A stretch of 64,000 nucleotides of DNA from Alphaproteobacteria bacterium (GTDB lineage: Bacteria; Pseudomonadota; Alphaproteobacteria; Rhizobiales; Rhizobiaceae): contig BOKV01000018.1 in assembly GCA_016861165.1 (NCBI GenBank), positions 30,430-94,429 of the forward strand, read 5' to 3'. This document shows, one piece after another, positions 45,272-54,782 of this stretch (position 1 is the stretch's first letter; every line of letters starts with the position of its first letter). A program made the translations under genes and the position numbers. The notes under the pieces are model-generated. The model was not told the DNA's origin. It saw nothing but the letters and a program-made list of their open reading frames with translations, and did not search any database.

Positions 45272-47167
45272 TCAGCCGACCGGCGCGCCGTCGTCGCGCC
45301 GAATGGCGATGATCGCCGAACGCGGCAGCCTGCCCTCGCCATCGGGGAACGGCGCGGCCGGGTGCTGAATGCCGACGAACATGGTGCGCCGGTCGGCCGA
45401 CCAGCACAAACCGGTCACCTCGCAACCGAGCGGGCCGGTGAGAAAGCGCTCGATACGGCCGGTGGCGGGGTCGCCGGCAAGCATCTGGTTGTTGCCCTGG
45501 CCGGCGAAATCGCCCTCATTGGAGTCCTCGCCGTCGGTCTGTATCCACAGCAGGCCGGTCGAGTCGAACACGGCGGCGTCGGGCGAATTGAACATGTTGC
45601 CCTCGTTGATGTTGGACGAGCCGGCATACGGTCCCTCCTTGACCTTGGGGTTGCCGGCCATGACGAACAGGTCCCAGGTGAATGCCGGATCGGCATGATC
45701 GTCGTTGGCCGGATACCAGCGTACGATCTGCCCATACTGGTTCTCGGCGCGCGGATTGGGACCGCCGACCGGCATCTCGTCGCCGCCGGCATTGGTCTTG
45801 ACGCCGCGGCGCGTATTGTTGGTCAAGCAGCAATAGGCCTCGATGGCGACGGGGTTGACCGCGACCCATTCGGGGCGGTCCATCGTGGTGGCGCCGACCT
45901 TCGAGGCGGCGATGCGCGAATGGATGGCGATCTCGGCCGGGCTCATGCCGCCCGTCGTCTCGCCATTCAGCTCGATCCACTGGCCGGAGCCGTCGTCGAG
46001 GAATTTGGCAGCGTAGAGCTTGCCTTCGTCGAGCAGGGCCGACGTGTCGCCGCCCGGCACATGGACGCCATTGGAGACATATCGGTAGATGAATTCGCCG
46101 CGCTCGTCGTCGCCCATGTAGACGACCACACGACCATCGCGGGCGATCACCACGGCCGCGTTCTCATGCTTGAACCGACCGAGCGCGGTGCGCTTGACCG
46201 GCACCGAACCGGGGTCGGACGGGTCGATCTCGACCACCCAGCCATGGCGGTTCGGCTCGGTGGGGTTTTTCGAGATATCGAAACGGGCGTCGAACTTGTG
46301 ATAGTCGTAACCCCAGCCGTCATTGCCGATGCCGTAGCGGGTCATCTCGCCGGTGGGCTGGAAGGCGGCGTCGGTCGAGCCGAAATAGCCGTTGAAGTTC
46401 TCCTCGCAGGTGAGGTAGGTGCCCCACGGTGTCTTGCCCGAGCCGCAATTGTTGAGCGTGCCGAGCGCCTTGACCCCGTCAGGGTCGGCGGCGGTCCTCA
46501 TCAGGTCGTGGCCGGCGGCGGGGCCGGCAATGCGCATCGGCGTGTTGTGCGTGATGCGGCGGTTGAGCGGGCTGTCAGTGACGACCGACCAGCCGTCGGC
46601 GCCCTCGGCGATCTCGAAGACGGCGACACCCTGAACGTTCTGCAGTTTCAGCACATCGCCGGCGTTGGCCGGCACACCATCCTGGCGGTTGGGCAGGTTA
46701 ACCTTGCGATTGGCATATTCGTGATTGACTGCGATCACCTGGCGGCCGCCGATGACGAACAGTTCCATACCGTCGGTGTTCTCGCCGAAGGCGCGTTCGG
46801 CGTGGGCGGCGTCGCTGCCGGTGGCATGATCGAGGTCCGCGACGCCTGCAAACAGCGGCTCGCCCCATCTTACCAGCGGCCGCCACGAATACCCTTGCGG
46901 AACGTGGACGGTGTGGTCGGTGGCAGCCGGCACCGGCTCGAAGGCGAACCGGCTGGTGCCGGACATGGCGCGCGCGCCAACCGGCGCCAGCAGCGAGCCC
47001 GCGCCCATGCATGCGGCCGCCGAGCCGAACACGACGACGCCGCCGAGGAAGCCGCGCCGCGAGATGGCCTTCTCGACCACGCGGTCGAAGTCGGTTACCG
47101 CCGGCCGTGGATAGTTGGCCTCGTCCCACTCGTCGAAACTCAGTTCACGCGGGGTGTGCTGGTCCAT
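45272..47167 (-). CDS. phoX: PhoX-family (DUF839) phosphatase
   Basis: The 631-residue protein has a twin-arginine signal (AISRRGFLGGVVVFGSAAA) at about residues 34-52 and the PhoX/DUF839 propeller with NHEYANRKVNLPNR, LTCEENFNGYFGS, WVVEIDPSDP and WIQTDGEDSNEGDFAG. PhoX enzymes are calcium- and iron-dependent periplasmic alkaline phosphatases that release phosphate from esters. The start at 47167 fits the Tat signal. A candidate Pho box lies 90-125 bases upstream, consistent with control by phosphate starvation. Confidence 0.9.
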   Translation of the reverse strand: MDQHTPRELSFDEWDEANYPRPAVTDFDRVVEKAISRRGFLGGVVVFGSAAACMGAGSLLAPVGARAMSGTSRFAFEPVPAATDHTVHVPQGYSWRPLVRWGEPLFAGVADLDHATGSDAAHAERAFGENTDGMELFVIGGRQVIAVNHEYANRKVNLPNRQDGVPANAGDVLKLQNVQGVAVFEIAEGADGWSVVTDSPLNRRITHNTPMRIAGPAAGHDLMRTAADPDGVKALGTLNNCGSGKTPWGTYLTCEENFNGYFGSTDAAFQPTGEMTRYGIGNDGWGYDYHKFDARFDISKNPTEPNRHGWVVEIDPSDPGSVPVKRTALGRFKHENAAVVIARDGRVVVYMGDDERGEFIYRYVSNGVHVPGGDTSALLDEGKLYAAKFLDDGSGQWIELNGETTGGMSPAEIAIHSRIAASKVGATTMDRPEWVAVNPVAIEAYCCLTNNTRRGVKTNAGGDEMPVGGPNPRAENQYGQIVRWYPANDDHADPAFTWDLFVMAGNPKVKEGPYAGSSNINEGNMFNSPDAAVFDSTGLLWIQTDGEDSNEGDFAGQGNNQMLAGDPATGRIERFLTGPLGCEVTGLCWSADRRTMFVGIQHPAAPFPDGEGRLPRSAIIAIRRDDGAPVG

Positions 47168-47253
47168 GTCGTTGCTCCAGTTCTGGAGGATATGGGGCAA
47201 TGGCGGCCCGACGGCGCGGACCGTGCTCGCCCTGGAACTGGTACAATTCCAAC

Positions 47254-47291
47254 ATGACAGGCGGGCAAAGCCGGCGTGACAGCTTGGTGAC
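47254..47291 (-). promoter_or_regulatory. Candidate Pho box upstream of phoX
   Basis: On the minus strand GTCAC occurs at 47291-47287 and 47280-47276, exactly 11 bases apart, and CTGTCAT has its GTCAT at 47258-47254, a further 22 bases away. PhoB binds CTGTCAT-type repeats with an 11-base period, so three in-phase repeats before a phosphatase gene form a credible site. One expected repeat in the middle is missing. Confidence 0.55.
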
Positions 47292-47352
47292 GGCGCGGCC
47301 GCCCGGCTTGGCGGGCGGGCCGGCCTTGTGCTGGCCACGGGCGCCCCGCAGC

Positions 47353-50300
47353 CTACCCGGCCGGCGCGGCCGCCCTGGCCTTGACGCCCTTGCGCCCGTG
47401 CGGCGCACGGAACTGCGCCAGGAGGTCGGCCCTCTCCTTGTCCGCCCGTTCGATCGCCGCCTGCTTGACCGGGCCGAAGCCGCGTATCTCGTCGGGCAGG
47501 CGGGCGAGCGCCACCGCGAAACGGTGGTTGTCGGCGCCGAGGGCGCCGATGATCTCGGCCAGCATCGCCTCGTAGTCGGCGATCAGCCGGCGTTCGGTCC
47601 GCCGCTCGGGCGAGCGGCCGAAGGGATCGAAGGCAGTGCCGCGCAGGCGCTTCATCCTCGCCAGCAGGCGCATGGCCGTCAGCATCCACGGGCCGAACTG
47701 GCGCTTGCGCGGCCGGCCATTGGGAAGAATCTCGCTGGCGAGCACCGGCGCGGCAAGGTGGAAGGTGAGCTTCATAGCGCCGTCGAACGTCTCGCGCAGC
47801 CGCCTTTCGAAGTCACCGTCGGTGTAAAGGCGGGCAACCTCGTACTCGTCCTTGTAGGCGAGCAGCTTGAAGTAGTAGCGGGCGACCGCATTGGTGAGGT
47901 CGCGCTTGCGTCCCAGCCGGGCCTCGGCCGCCTCGACGCGGGCGACCAGGTCGCGATAGCGCCGCGCATAGGCGGCGTCCTGATAGCCGGTCAGGAACCC
48001 GGCGCGCCGCTCCACCAGCTCCGCCAGCGTCGCCGGCTCGGCCGCCGTACCGGATTCGCCGGCGGCAATCCTGGCCGCCTCGTCGGGCCGGGCGGCGAGA
48101 CGCCGCCCCCAGTTGAACGCCAGCCGGTTGGCCCTGACCGAGACGCCGTTGAGCTCGATGGCGCGGTCGAGCGCCGCGTGGCCGACCGGGAGCAGGCCCT
48201 TCTGCGCCACATAACCCAGCATCATGATGTTGGTGGCGATGGCATCGCCACACACCAGTTCAGCCAGCCGGCCGAAGTCGACGCGGTCCGGTTCGCCGCT
48301 GATGTTGGCGGCGATGGTCTCGAGCACTTGCCTTTCGTGGAAGTCGAAGTCGCGATCGAAGACGAAACCGGAGACCGGCGACAGGTGGGTGTTGAGAACG
48401 GCGCGCGTGCGGCGCGGCCCGCACAGCGCCACGCCATCCTTCGAAGCGGCGACCACCGTGTCGGCGGCGATCAGCACGTCGGCCTCGCCGGACGGAATCT
48501 GGGCGGAGGCGACCTCTCCGGGGGTCGGGGCGAGGCGCACATGGGAAAGTACGGCACCGCCCTTCTGGGCGAGGCCGGAGAAGTCCTGGATCAGCGCGGC
48601 CTTGCCCTCCAGATGCGCGGCCATGCCGATGATGGCGCCGATGGTCAGCACCCCGGTGCCGCCAACGCCGGTGATGGCGATGTTGTAGGGCCGGTCGAGC
48701 GCAGCAACAGCCGGCTCCGGCAGTTTCTCGTCCGACAGCGCCGGCAGGGCACGCTTTCTCGGCCGCGCGCCTTCGACCGTGACGAAGGACGGGCAGAAGC
48801 CCTTGAGGCACGAGAAATCCTTGTTGCAGGCGGACTGGTTGATCTGGCGCTTGCGACCGAGTTCGGTCTCCAGCGGCTCGATGGCGATGCAGTTCGACTG
48901 GACCGAACAGTCGCCGCAGCCCTCGCAGACGGCCGCGTTGATGAAGACGCGCCGGTCGGGGTCGACCATGGTGCCGCGCTTGCGGCGGCGGCGTTTCTCG
49001 GCGGCGCAAGTCTGGTCGTAGATGATCGCGGTGCAGCCCTGCACCTCGCGTAGGTGGCGCTGCACCTCGTCGAGATAGTCGCGGTGGCGGACCCTGACGC
49101 CCGGCGCCAGATCGTGCGCCGAATAGCGCTCGGGCTCGTCGGAGACCAGCCAGATCTCGCGCACGCCCTCGGCGTGGAGCTGGCGGGAGAGCTGCGGCAC
49201 GGTCAGTTCGCCGTCGACATGCTGGCCGCCGGTCATGGCGACCGCGTCATTGTAGAGCAGCTTGTAGGTGATGTTGGTCCCGGCGGCGACCGAGGCGCGG
49301 ACGGCGAGCAGGCCGGAGTGGAAATAGGTCCCGTCGCCGAGGTTGGCGAAAACATGCTTCTCGTCGGTGAACGGGGCGGTGCCGATCCAGGTGGCGCCTT
49401 CGCCGCCCATGTGGGTGTAGGTCTCGGTGTTGCGGTTCATCCACAGCGCCATGAAGTGGCAGCCGATGCCGGCAAAGGCGCGGCTGCCGTCCGGCACCAC
49501 CGTCGAGGTGTTGTGCGGGCAGCCGGCACAGAAATGGGCCATGCGCGCCACCGGCGGCTGGTGCGAGAGGCGGAGCCGGTGGCGGTCCTCGTAATAGGCA
49601 AGGCGCTCGGCGACGCGATTGCGCAGGTCGTCGGGCAGCTCGAACTTGAGCAGGCGCTGGGCGATGACGCGGGTGGCGACGCCGGCGGTGATGTCCTCGT
49701 GCAGCGACAGCACCCGGTTGTCCTGGTCGTCGAACTTGCCGACGATGCGCGGGCGCACATCGGCGCGCCAGTTGAAGAGCTGCTGCTTGATCTGATGCTC
49801 GATCACCTCGCGGCGTTCCTCGATGACGAGCACTTCCTCGAGCCCCTCGGAAAAGCGGCGCACGCCCTCGGGCTCCAGCGGCCACGGCATGCGCACCTTC
49901 ATCAGCCGCAGGCCGATCAGGTTGGCGGTGCGCTCGTCGATGTCGAGGTGGCGCAGCGCCTCGCGCACATTCTCATAGGCCTTGCCGGAAGAGATGATGC
50001 CGAAGCGCGGCTTGCGCGAATCGACCGTGATCTGGTCGACGCCGTTGGCGCGGGCGAAGGCGATCGCCGCATAGCCCTTGTGTTCCTGCAGCCGTTCGTC
50101 CTGGGCATAGCGGTCGTCCGGCCAGCGGATGTTGAGTCCGCCCGGCGGCATCTCGAAATCGTTGGGCAGCGCGAACGCGCGCTGCTCGCCGGCAAGATCG
50201 ACGACGCCGGTGGTCTCGACCGTATCGGCGATGACCTTGTAGCCGACCCACAGGCCGGAATAGCGGCTCATGGCGATGCCGAGAAGGCCGAGCTCGGTGA

Positions 50301-50862
50301 ATTCGAGCACGGAACTGGGAAACAGCACCGGCATGATCGCCGCCATCAGTGCGTGGTCGGACTGGTGGGCGACGGTCGACGACTTGGCGTTGTGGTCGTC
50401 GCCGACAACCGCCAGCACGCCGCCATGGCGCGACGTGCCGAAGGAATTGGCGTGCTTGAACACGTCACCGCACCGGTCCACTCCCGGCCCCTTGCCGTAC
50501 CAGATGCCGACGACGCCATCCTTGCGGGCGCCGGGCGACATGCCGACCTCCTGGCTGCCCCACACTGCGGTGGCGGCAAGGTCCTCGTTGACGCCGGGCC
50601 GGAAGACGACGTCGTGGGCGTCGAGATGCTTCCTTGCCTGCTGCAGCGCCATGTCGAAGCCGCCGACCGGCGAGCCGCGATAGCCGGAGATGAAGGCGCC
50701 GGTATTGAGGCCGGCGGCGCGGTCGCGGCGGATCTGGACGATCGGCAGGCGCACCAGCGCCTGGGTGCCGTTCATGAACACCTTGCCGTCGGTGGCGGCG
50801 TACTTGTCGTCGAGCGAGATGGCGGTCGTACCCGACGCACCCCGCAGCCCTGGCTTGCCCAT
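47353..50862 (-). CDS. Indolepyruvate ferredoxin oxidoreductase (fused)
   Basis: This 1169-residue enzyme oxidatively decarboxylates arylpyruvates or other 2-oxoacids to acyl-CoA. The N-terminal half is the IorA-like part with a TPP-binding region (FCAGCPHNTSTVV, LGDGTYFHSG). A ferredoxin-like segment with Cys in CEGCGDCSVQSNC and CNKDFSCLKGFCPSF follows. The gamma/IorB-like domain (GVGGTGVLTIGAIIGMAA) and a C-terminal DUF6537-like region close it. ATG 50862 follows AAGGGAGGCGCG. The Lrp gene upstream on the same strand is a likely regulator, a pairing often seen. Confidence 0.93.
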   Translation of the reverse strand: MGKPGLRGASGTTAISLDDKYAATDGKVFMNGTQALVRLPIVQIRRDRAAGLNTGAFISGYRGSPVGGFDMALQQARKHLDAHDVVFRPGVNEDLAATAVWGSQEVGMSPGARKDGVVGIWYGKGPGVDRCGDVFKHANSFGTSRHGGVLAVVGDDHNAKSSTVAHQSDHALMAAIMPVLFPSSVLEFTELGLLGIAMSRYSGLWVGYKVIADTVETTGVVDLAGEQRAFALPNDFEMPPGGLNIRWPDDRYAQDERLQEHKGYAAIAFARANGVDQITVDSRKPRFGIISSGKAYENVREALRHLDIDERTANLIGLRLMKVRMPWPLEPEGVRRFSEGLEEVLVIEERREVIEHQIKQQLFNWRADVRPRIVGKFDDQDNRVLSLHEDITAGVATRVIAQRLLKFELPDDLRNRVAERLAYYEDRHRLRLSHQPPVARMAHFCAGCPHNTSTVVPDGSRAFAGIGCHFMALWMNRNTETYTHMGGEGATWIGTAPFTDEKHVFANLGDGTYFHSGLLAVRASVAAGTNITYKLLYNDAVAMTGGQHVDGELTVPQLSRQLHAEGVREIWLVSDEPERYSAHDLAPGVRVRHRDYLDEVQRHLREVQGCTAIIYDQTCAAEKRRRRKRGTMVDPDRRVFINAAVCEGCGDCSVQSNCIAIEPLETELGRKRQINQSACNKDFSCLKGFCPSFVTVEGARPRKRALPALSDEKLPEPAVAALDRPYNIAITGVGGTGVLTIGAIIGMAAHLEGKAALIQDFSGLAQKGGAVLSHVRLAPTPGEVASAQIPSGEADVLIAADTVVAASKDGVALCGPRRTRAVLNTHLSPVSGFVFDRDFDFHERQVLETIAANISGEPDRVDFGRLAELVCGDAIATNIMMLGYVAQKGLLPVGHAALDRAIELNGVSVRANRLAFNWGRRLAARPDEAARIAAGESGTAAEPATLAELVERRAGFLTGYQDAAYARRYRDLVARVEAAEARLGRKRDLTNAVARYYFKLLAYKDEYEVARLYTDGDFERRLRETFDGAMKLTFHLAAPVLASEILPNGRPRKRQFGPWMLTAMRLLARMKRLRGTAFDPFGRSPERRTERRLIADYEAMLAEIIGALGADNHRFAVALARLPDEIRGFGPVKQAAIERADKERADLLAQFRAPHGRKGVKARAAAPAG

Positions 50863-51061
50863 CGAACGCGCCTCCCTTGCTGATGCGTCGCGCCACACGG
50901 TTGGCAGTATGCGGCATTTACCGGAGACTGGCAGTTCAATTTTCGCGAAGCGCCGGGTCCAGGTGCGCGTGTCTGTCCTACACTTCTTGCGTTCCGTAGG
51001 CCCCCATCATCCGATGGCGGCGTTGATGGGGCCCGTGGCCCATGCAGCTCATGCCCGCGAT

Positions 51062-51535
51062 TCAGATCGGCAGCATGGTGGTGTTCTTGACCTCGCTCAG
51101 CGCGAAATGGGAATTCATCGTGCCGACATGCGGCAGGCGCAGCAGTTCGGCCTTGACCGTGCGCTCGAACTCGCGCACCGAGCCGACGACGACGCGCAGC
51201 AGGAAGTCGAATTCGCCGCTCATGGCATAGCATTGCAGGACGGCGGGCACGCGCCGGGCGGCGGCTTCGAAGGCTTCGAGGACTCCCGGCGAATGCTTCT
51301 CCAATCGGACGAAGACGAAGACGGAAATGTCGAGGCCGATCTTCTCGGCGTCGATGAGCACCAGCCGGCCCCTGATGATGCCGGCTTCCTGCATCTTGCG
51401 GATGCGCCGCCAGCAGGGCGTGTGCGACAGGCCGACCGCCTCGCCGATCTCGGCGATCGAGCGATCGGCGTCGCGTTGCAGAATGCGCAGGATGTTGAGA
51501 TCGATCTCGTCGAGTTCGGGCCGCCGCCGCTGCAT
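51062..51535 (-). CDS. Lrp/AsnC-family regulator
   Basis: The 157-residue protein has the N-terminal helix-turn-helix (LDEIDLNILRILQRDADRSI, GLSHTPCWRRIRKMQEAGII) and a RAM ligand domain (CYAMSGEFDFLLRVVVGSVR). Such regulators respond to amino acids. It lies 199 bases upstream of the indolepyruvate oxidoreductase gene on the same strand, which suggests control of aromatic or branched amino acid breakdown. The ATG at 51535 is chosen because the Lrp domain begins there. Confidence 0.92.
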   Translation of the reverse strand: MQRRRPELDEIDLNILRILQRDADRSIAEIGEAVGLSHTPCWRRIRKMQEAGIIRGRLVLIDAEKIGLDISVFVFVRLEKHSPGVLEAFEAAARRVPAVLQCYAMSGEFDFLLRVVVGSVREFERTVKAELLRLPHVGTMNSHFALSEVKNTTMLPI

Positions 51536-51584
51536 GGCCTGACCAGGTTTGAATTCCGCCGCCGCCGGCACTAGAGATTGCGCC

Positions 51585-52580
51585 ATGCAGCCTATCACCG
51601 TCACCGCCCTCTACAAGTTCGTTTCCCTGCCGGATTATCGCGACATGCAGCCGGCGCTGCTCGGCTTCTGCAGGCGCCATGGTCTGAAGGGCACGCTGCT
51701 GCTGGCGGCCGAGGGCATCAACGGCACGGTGGCCGGCAGCGCGGCGGCGGTCGCGGCGCTGCACGCGCACCTGAAATCCGACCCGCGTTTGGCCGATATC
51801 GAGCACAAGGAATCTTGCTGTGGCGCCAATCCGTTCCCCCGCATGAAGGTGCGCCTGAAGAAGGAGATCGTGACGATGGGCGTGCCCGGCATCGACCCGA
51901 CCCGGGACGCCGGCATCCATGTCGAACCGGCCGAATGGAACGCGCTCATCGGCGACCCCGAGGTGGTGGTGATCGACACGCGCAACGACTACGAGGTGGC
52001 GATCGGCACCTTCGCCGGCGCGGTCAACCCGGCAACGGCAAGCTTTCGCGACTTCCCCGCATGGTTCCGGGCGAACCGCACCCGCTTCGGCAACCGCGCG
52101 AAATTCGCCATGTTCTGCACCGGCGGCATACGCTGCGAGAAGGCCACGGCGTTCGTGCGGGCCGAGGGCTTCGAGGAAGTGTTCCACCTCAAGGGCGGCA
52201 TCCTGAAATATCTGGAGACCGTGCCCGAGGCCGAAAGCCGGTGGCGCGGCGAGTGCTTCGTCTTCGACAACCGCGTCAGCGTGGGACACGGGCTCAAGCA
52301 GGGTGGTTACGATCTGTGCCATGCCTGCCGCCATCCGATGTCCGCCGCTGATCGGGCGTCGCCGCTCTTTGCGCCCGGCGTCTCCTGCCCGCATTGCCAT
52401 GACCGGCTCGACGAGCAGCGCAGGGCACGTTTCGCCGAACGCCACAGGCAGGTCGAACTGGCGAGCGCGCGCGGCGAAGCGCATGTGGCGGCGGACATCG
52501 AAACGGCCAAGGTGCGCAAGCGCGAACGGCGCGCCGGTTCTGCCGAACTCAGCCCAGCAACTCGCCGATCTCACCGTTGA
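51585..52580 (+). CDS. trhO: tRNA uridine(34) hydroxylase TrhO (rhodanese family)
   Basis: The 331-residue protein has an N-terminal acylphosphatase-like domain ([19 protein letters not shown]) and a rhodanese domain with the active-site loop [16 protein letters not shown]-terminal Zn-like Cys cluster ([19 protein letters not shown]) follows. TrhO hydroxylates U34 of certain tRNAs. ATG 51585 is taken, since upstream residues have no match. The C-terminus overlaps the convergent sirtuin gene by 32 bases. Confidence 0.93.
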   Translation: MQPITVTALYKFVSLPDYRDMQPALLGFCRRHGLKGTLLLAAEGINGTVAGSAAAVAALHAHLKSDPRLADIEHKESCCGANPFPRMKVRLKKEIVTMGVPGIDPTRDAGIHVEPAEWNALIGDPEVVVIDTRNDYEVAIGTFAGAVNPATASFRDFPAWFRANRTRFGNRAKFAMFCTGGIRCEKATAFVRAEGFEEVFHLKGGILKYLETVPEAESRWRGECFVFDNRVSVGHGLKQGGYDLCHACRHPMSAADRASPLFAPGVSCPHCHDRLDEQRRARFAERHRQVELASARGEAHVAADIETAKVRKRERRAGSAELSPATRRSHR

Positions 52581-53271
52581 GCACGAGCTCGGCGAGTTCG
52601 TCGAATTCGGTCGGCTCGCGGTTGACGATGGCCAGCCTGGTGTGATTGCGCAGCGCGTGGATCGGCAGCGAGGCGGCGGGGTGGACGACCAGCGAGGTGC
52701 CAACGGCGATGAACAGATCACAGCCTTCGGCCAGGCGCACCGCGCGGGCGAAGGCCGCCTCCGGCATCATCTGCCCGAACATGACGACCGCCGACTTGAC
52801 GATGCCACCGCAGGCCCGGCAGGCGGGCGGCCTTCCCGTCTTTTCCAGCATCGCCCGGCACTCGGCGATCTCGTGGCGCAGGCCGCAGCGCGTGCACAGG
52901 GCATGGCGGGCGTTGCCGTGGATTTCGACCACCTTGTCGTCCGGTACGCCCGATTCCTGATGAAGCCCGTCAATGTTCTGGGTGATGACCGCCGGGCACC
53001 GGCCCTCGGCGAGGAGGCGGGCGATCGCCAGGTGGCCACGATTGGGGCGGACCTGGCCGAGCTGGTCCTCCATGTCGAAGCGGCGGCGCCAGTCCTCCAG
53101 GCGCGCCGTCTCCGACGCCATGAACTCGCCGTACTCGATGATGCGGTAGCGCGACCAGATGCCGCCCGGGCTGCGGAAATCGGGGATGCCAGATTCGGTC
53201 GATATGCCGGCCCCGGTCAGCACGGCAATCGTGCCTGACTCCTCGATCAGCCGGGCAAGGGCGGGATGCAT
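52549..53271 (-). CDS. cobB: Sir2-family NAD-dependent protein deacylase
   Basis: This 240-residue sirtuin has [20 protein letters not shown] at the NAD site, TQNIDGLHQ, the catalytic His in EIHGNARH and a Zn-ribbon with CTRC and CRACGG. It removes acetyl or other acyl groups from lysine using NAD. It lacks the Tyr and Arg pair (YxxR) of desuccinylases in the expected place, where [12 protein letters not shown] is seen, so deacetylation is more likely. The gene shares 32 bases with the end of trhO, tail to tail. Confidence 0.9.
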   Translation of the reverse strand: MHPALARLIEESGTIAVLTGAGISTESGIPDFRSPGGIWSRYRIIEYGEFMASETARLEDWRRRFDMEDQLGQVRPNRGHLAIARLLAEGRCPAVITQNIDGLHQESGVPDDKVVEIHGNARHALCTRCGLRHEIAECRAMLEKTGRPPACRACGGIVKSAVVMFGQMMPEAAFARAVRLAEGCDLFIAVGTSLVVHPAASLPIHALRNHTRLAIVNREPTEFDELAELVLNGEIGELLG

Positions 53272-53347
53272 GGCGCAAGGATGACCGGACACCGCCGGTC
53301 GGCCAACGCCGCTGCCGCGGGCAGGCGGGCCCGCGGCGGCGCCGGGG

Positions 53348-53644
53348 TCACAGCACCGAGGAGAGGCGCATGGCGACGCTCATGTCACCCTGGACCTTGA
53401 TCTTGCCCTGCATGAAGGCCGCGGTCGGGTCGAGATCGCCGGCGACCAGCGCCTCAAGCGTTTCCAGCGAGCAGGACACGGTGCAGTCGGCGTCCTTGTT
53501 GTCGTTGGTGACGGCGTTCGGCGAGGAGGCGCCGTCGATATAGACCGCGCCATCGGCGCCGAGGTCGAACTTCACGGTGGCGCCGAGGCCGGAATTGGCG
53601 CCCACCTGCGAGCGGATGGCTTCGGTTGCGGATGAAAGGCTCAT
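53348..53644 (-). CDS. SCP2 sterol-binding domain protein
   Basis: The 98-residue protein consists of a single SCP2 domain with VKFDLGADGAVYIDG, DADCTVSCSLETLEALVAG and the C-terminal AAFMQGKIKVQGDMSVAMRL. The domain binds lipid or acyl-CoA in a hydrophobic pocket. ATG 53644 has GGAGCGACC nearby. It stands alone between the sirtuin gene and a 280-base gap in which no gene is seen. Confidence 0.9.
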   Translation of the reverse strand: MSLSSATEAIRSQVGANSGLGATVKFDLGADGAVYIDGASSPNAVTNDNKDADCTVSCSLETLEALVAGDLDPTAAFMQGKIKVQGDMSVAMRLSSVL

Positions 53645-53926
53645 GGTCGCTCCTGGTTGGGGGTAGGGACGGCCGCCCGGGCCGGCGGATCGCACTCTTA
53701 CTAAAACGTAAGATGCATGAAGGCAATGCCCCGCCCACTTTGTCGGCCAAGTCGGCGGCAGCGGCCGGCACCGGCCGGCCGGCGCGAGCCTAGCCGATCG
53801 GCGCGCCGGTTGAAACCGTGTGTGAGCGGCGCCCGGTCGATCGGGGAACCGGCGGGTCGGCGCGGTTGCGGGGTGGGCCCGCGCCGGCCTAGAAAGGCTG
53901 GCGACGACAATCAGAAGGCAGGGGCG

Positions 53927-54421
53927 ATGGCGGCCGACCGCACCAATCCGATCCGCGAGACCGACGACGAGGCGCGGCGGCTGGTGCGCGGTTTGATCGC
54001 CACGGCCCGCTTCGGCGCCCTCGCCGTGATCGAGCCGGGCACGGGCATGCCGCTGGTCAGCCGCATCGCGGTGGGGACCGACGCTGCCGGCGGCATCGTC
54101 TCGCTCATGTCCGACCTGTCGTTTCATGCGCGGGCGCTGGCCGCCGATCCGCGCGCGTCGATTCTGGTCGGCGAGCCCGGCCGCGGCGACCCGCTGGCTC
54201 ATCCGCGGGTAACGCTGATCGGCCGGCTTGAACCGGTCGAGCCCGGCGCGGCGCAGGCCGAAGGGCTGCGCGAGGCGTGGCTCGACCAGCATCCCAAGGC
54301 ACGGCTCTACGTGGGTTTCGCCGATTTCCGCTTCTATCGACTCGCTCTGGAACGGGCCCATCTCAATGGTGGTTTCGGCAAGGCCTATGTGCTGACGCCG
54401 CAGGACATCGCCGCCGCTTGA
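53927..54421 (+). CDS. Pyridoxamine-phosphate-oxidase-like flavin protein
   Basis: The 164-residue protein has the split-barrel FMN fold. GALAVIEPGTGMPLVSRIAV is the first strand pair, and DLSFHARALAADPRASILVG and HPRVTLIGRLEPV are the shared motifs of this family (HugZ-like group). The function may be FMN, F420 or heme binding; the sequence does not decide. It is followed at 25 bases by a cupin gene on the same strand with which it is probably co-transcribed. Confidence 0.82.
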   Translation: MAADRTNPIRETDDEARRLVRGLIATARFGALAVIEPGTGMPLVSRIAVGTDAAGGIVSLMSDLSFHARALAADPRASILVGEPGRGDPLAHPRVTLIGRLEPVEPGAAQAEGLREAWLDQHPKARLYVGFADFRFYRLALERAHLNGGFGKAYVLTPQDIAAA

Positions 54422-54446
54422 GCCGGCGGAAGAGGGAGGAACGATC

Positions 54447-54782
54447 ATGGAATATCCCGACATCATCCGGCGGCTGCCGCAGGCCGACCTGCCACTCGAC
54501 GGTGACATCGTACGCAGCCACGTCCTGTCATCGAAGGACGGCCTGCTGGTGTTCTTCGAATTCCTCAAGGACGCCGACATTCCGGCCCATTCGCACAAGG
54601 GCCAATGGGGCACGGTGCTGGAGGGATCGGTCGAACTGACGGTTGAAGGCGTGACGACGACCTATCGGCCCGGCCAATCCTACTACATTCCGGCTGGCGC
54701 GGTGCACAGCGTGAAACTGCCCGCGGGCACCAAGGCGATCGACTTCTTCGAGGAACCGGACCGCTACCGGCTGAAGCGTTAA
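54447..54782 (+). CDS. Cupin-domain protein
   Basis: The 111-residue single cupin has a metal-site first motif (FLKDADIPAHSHKGQWGTVLEG) read over residues 40-61 and a second motif around SYYIPAGAVHSVKLPAG. His in AHSH, Gln and the later His likely bind a metal. The start follows GGAGGAACG. Its end overlaps the allantoicase gene on the other strand by four bases. It is too short and lacks the motifs of ureidoglycolate lyase, so a role in purine breakdown is not assumed. Confidence 0.85.
   Translation: MEYPDIIRRLPQADLPLDGDIVRSHVLSSKDGLLVFFEFLKDADIPAHSHKGQWGTVLEGSVELTVEGVTTTYRPGQSYYIPAGAVHSVKLPAGTKAIDFFEEPDRYRLKR

Noticed and set aside
45251..47257. A 668-codon plus-strand frame.
   Set aside because: It mirrors the phoX gene, which has a Tat signal and family motifs on the minus strand.
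49054..50883. A 609-codon open frame on the plus strand.
   Set aside because: It lies fully opposite the indolepyruvate oxidoreductase gene and shows only shadow composition.
54447..54782. The cupin as the missing ureidoglycolate lyase.
   Set aside because: At 111 residues it is much shorter than AllA (about 160-170) and carries a plain single-cupin metal motif.
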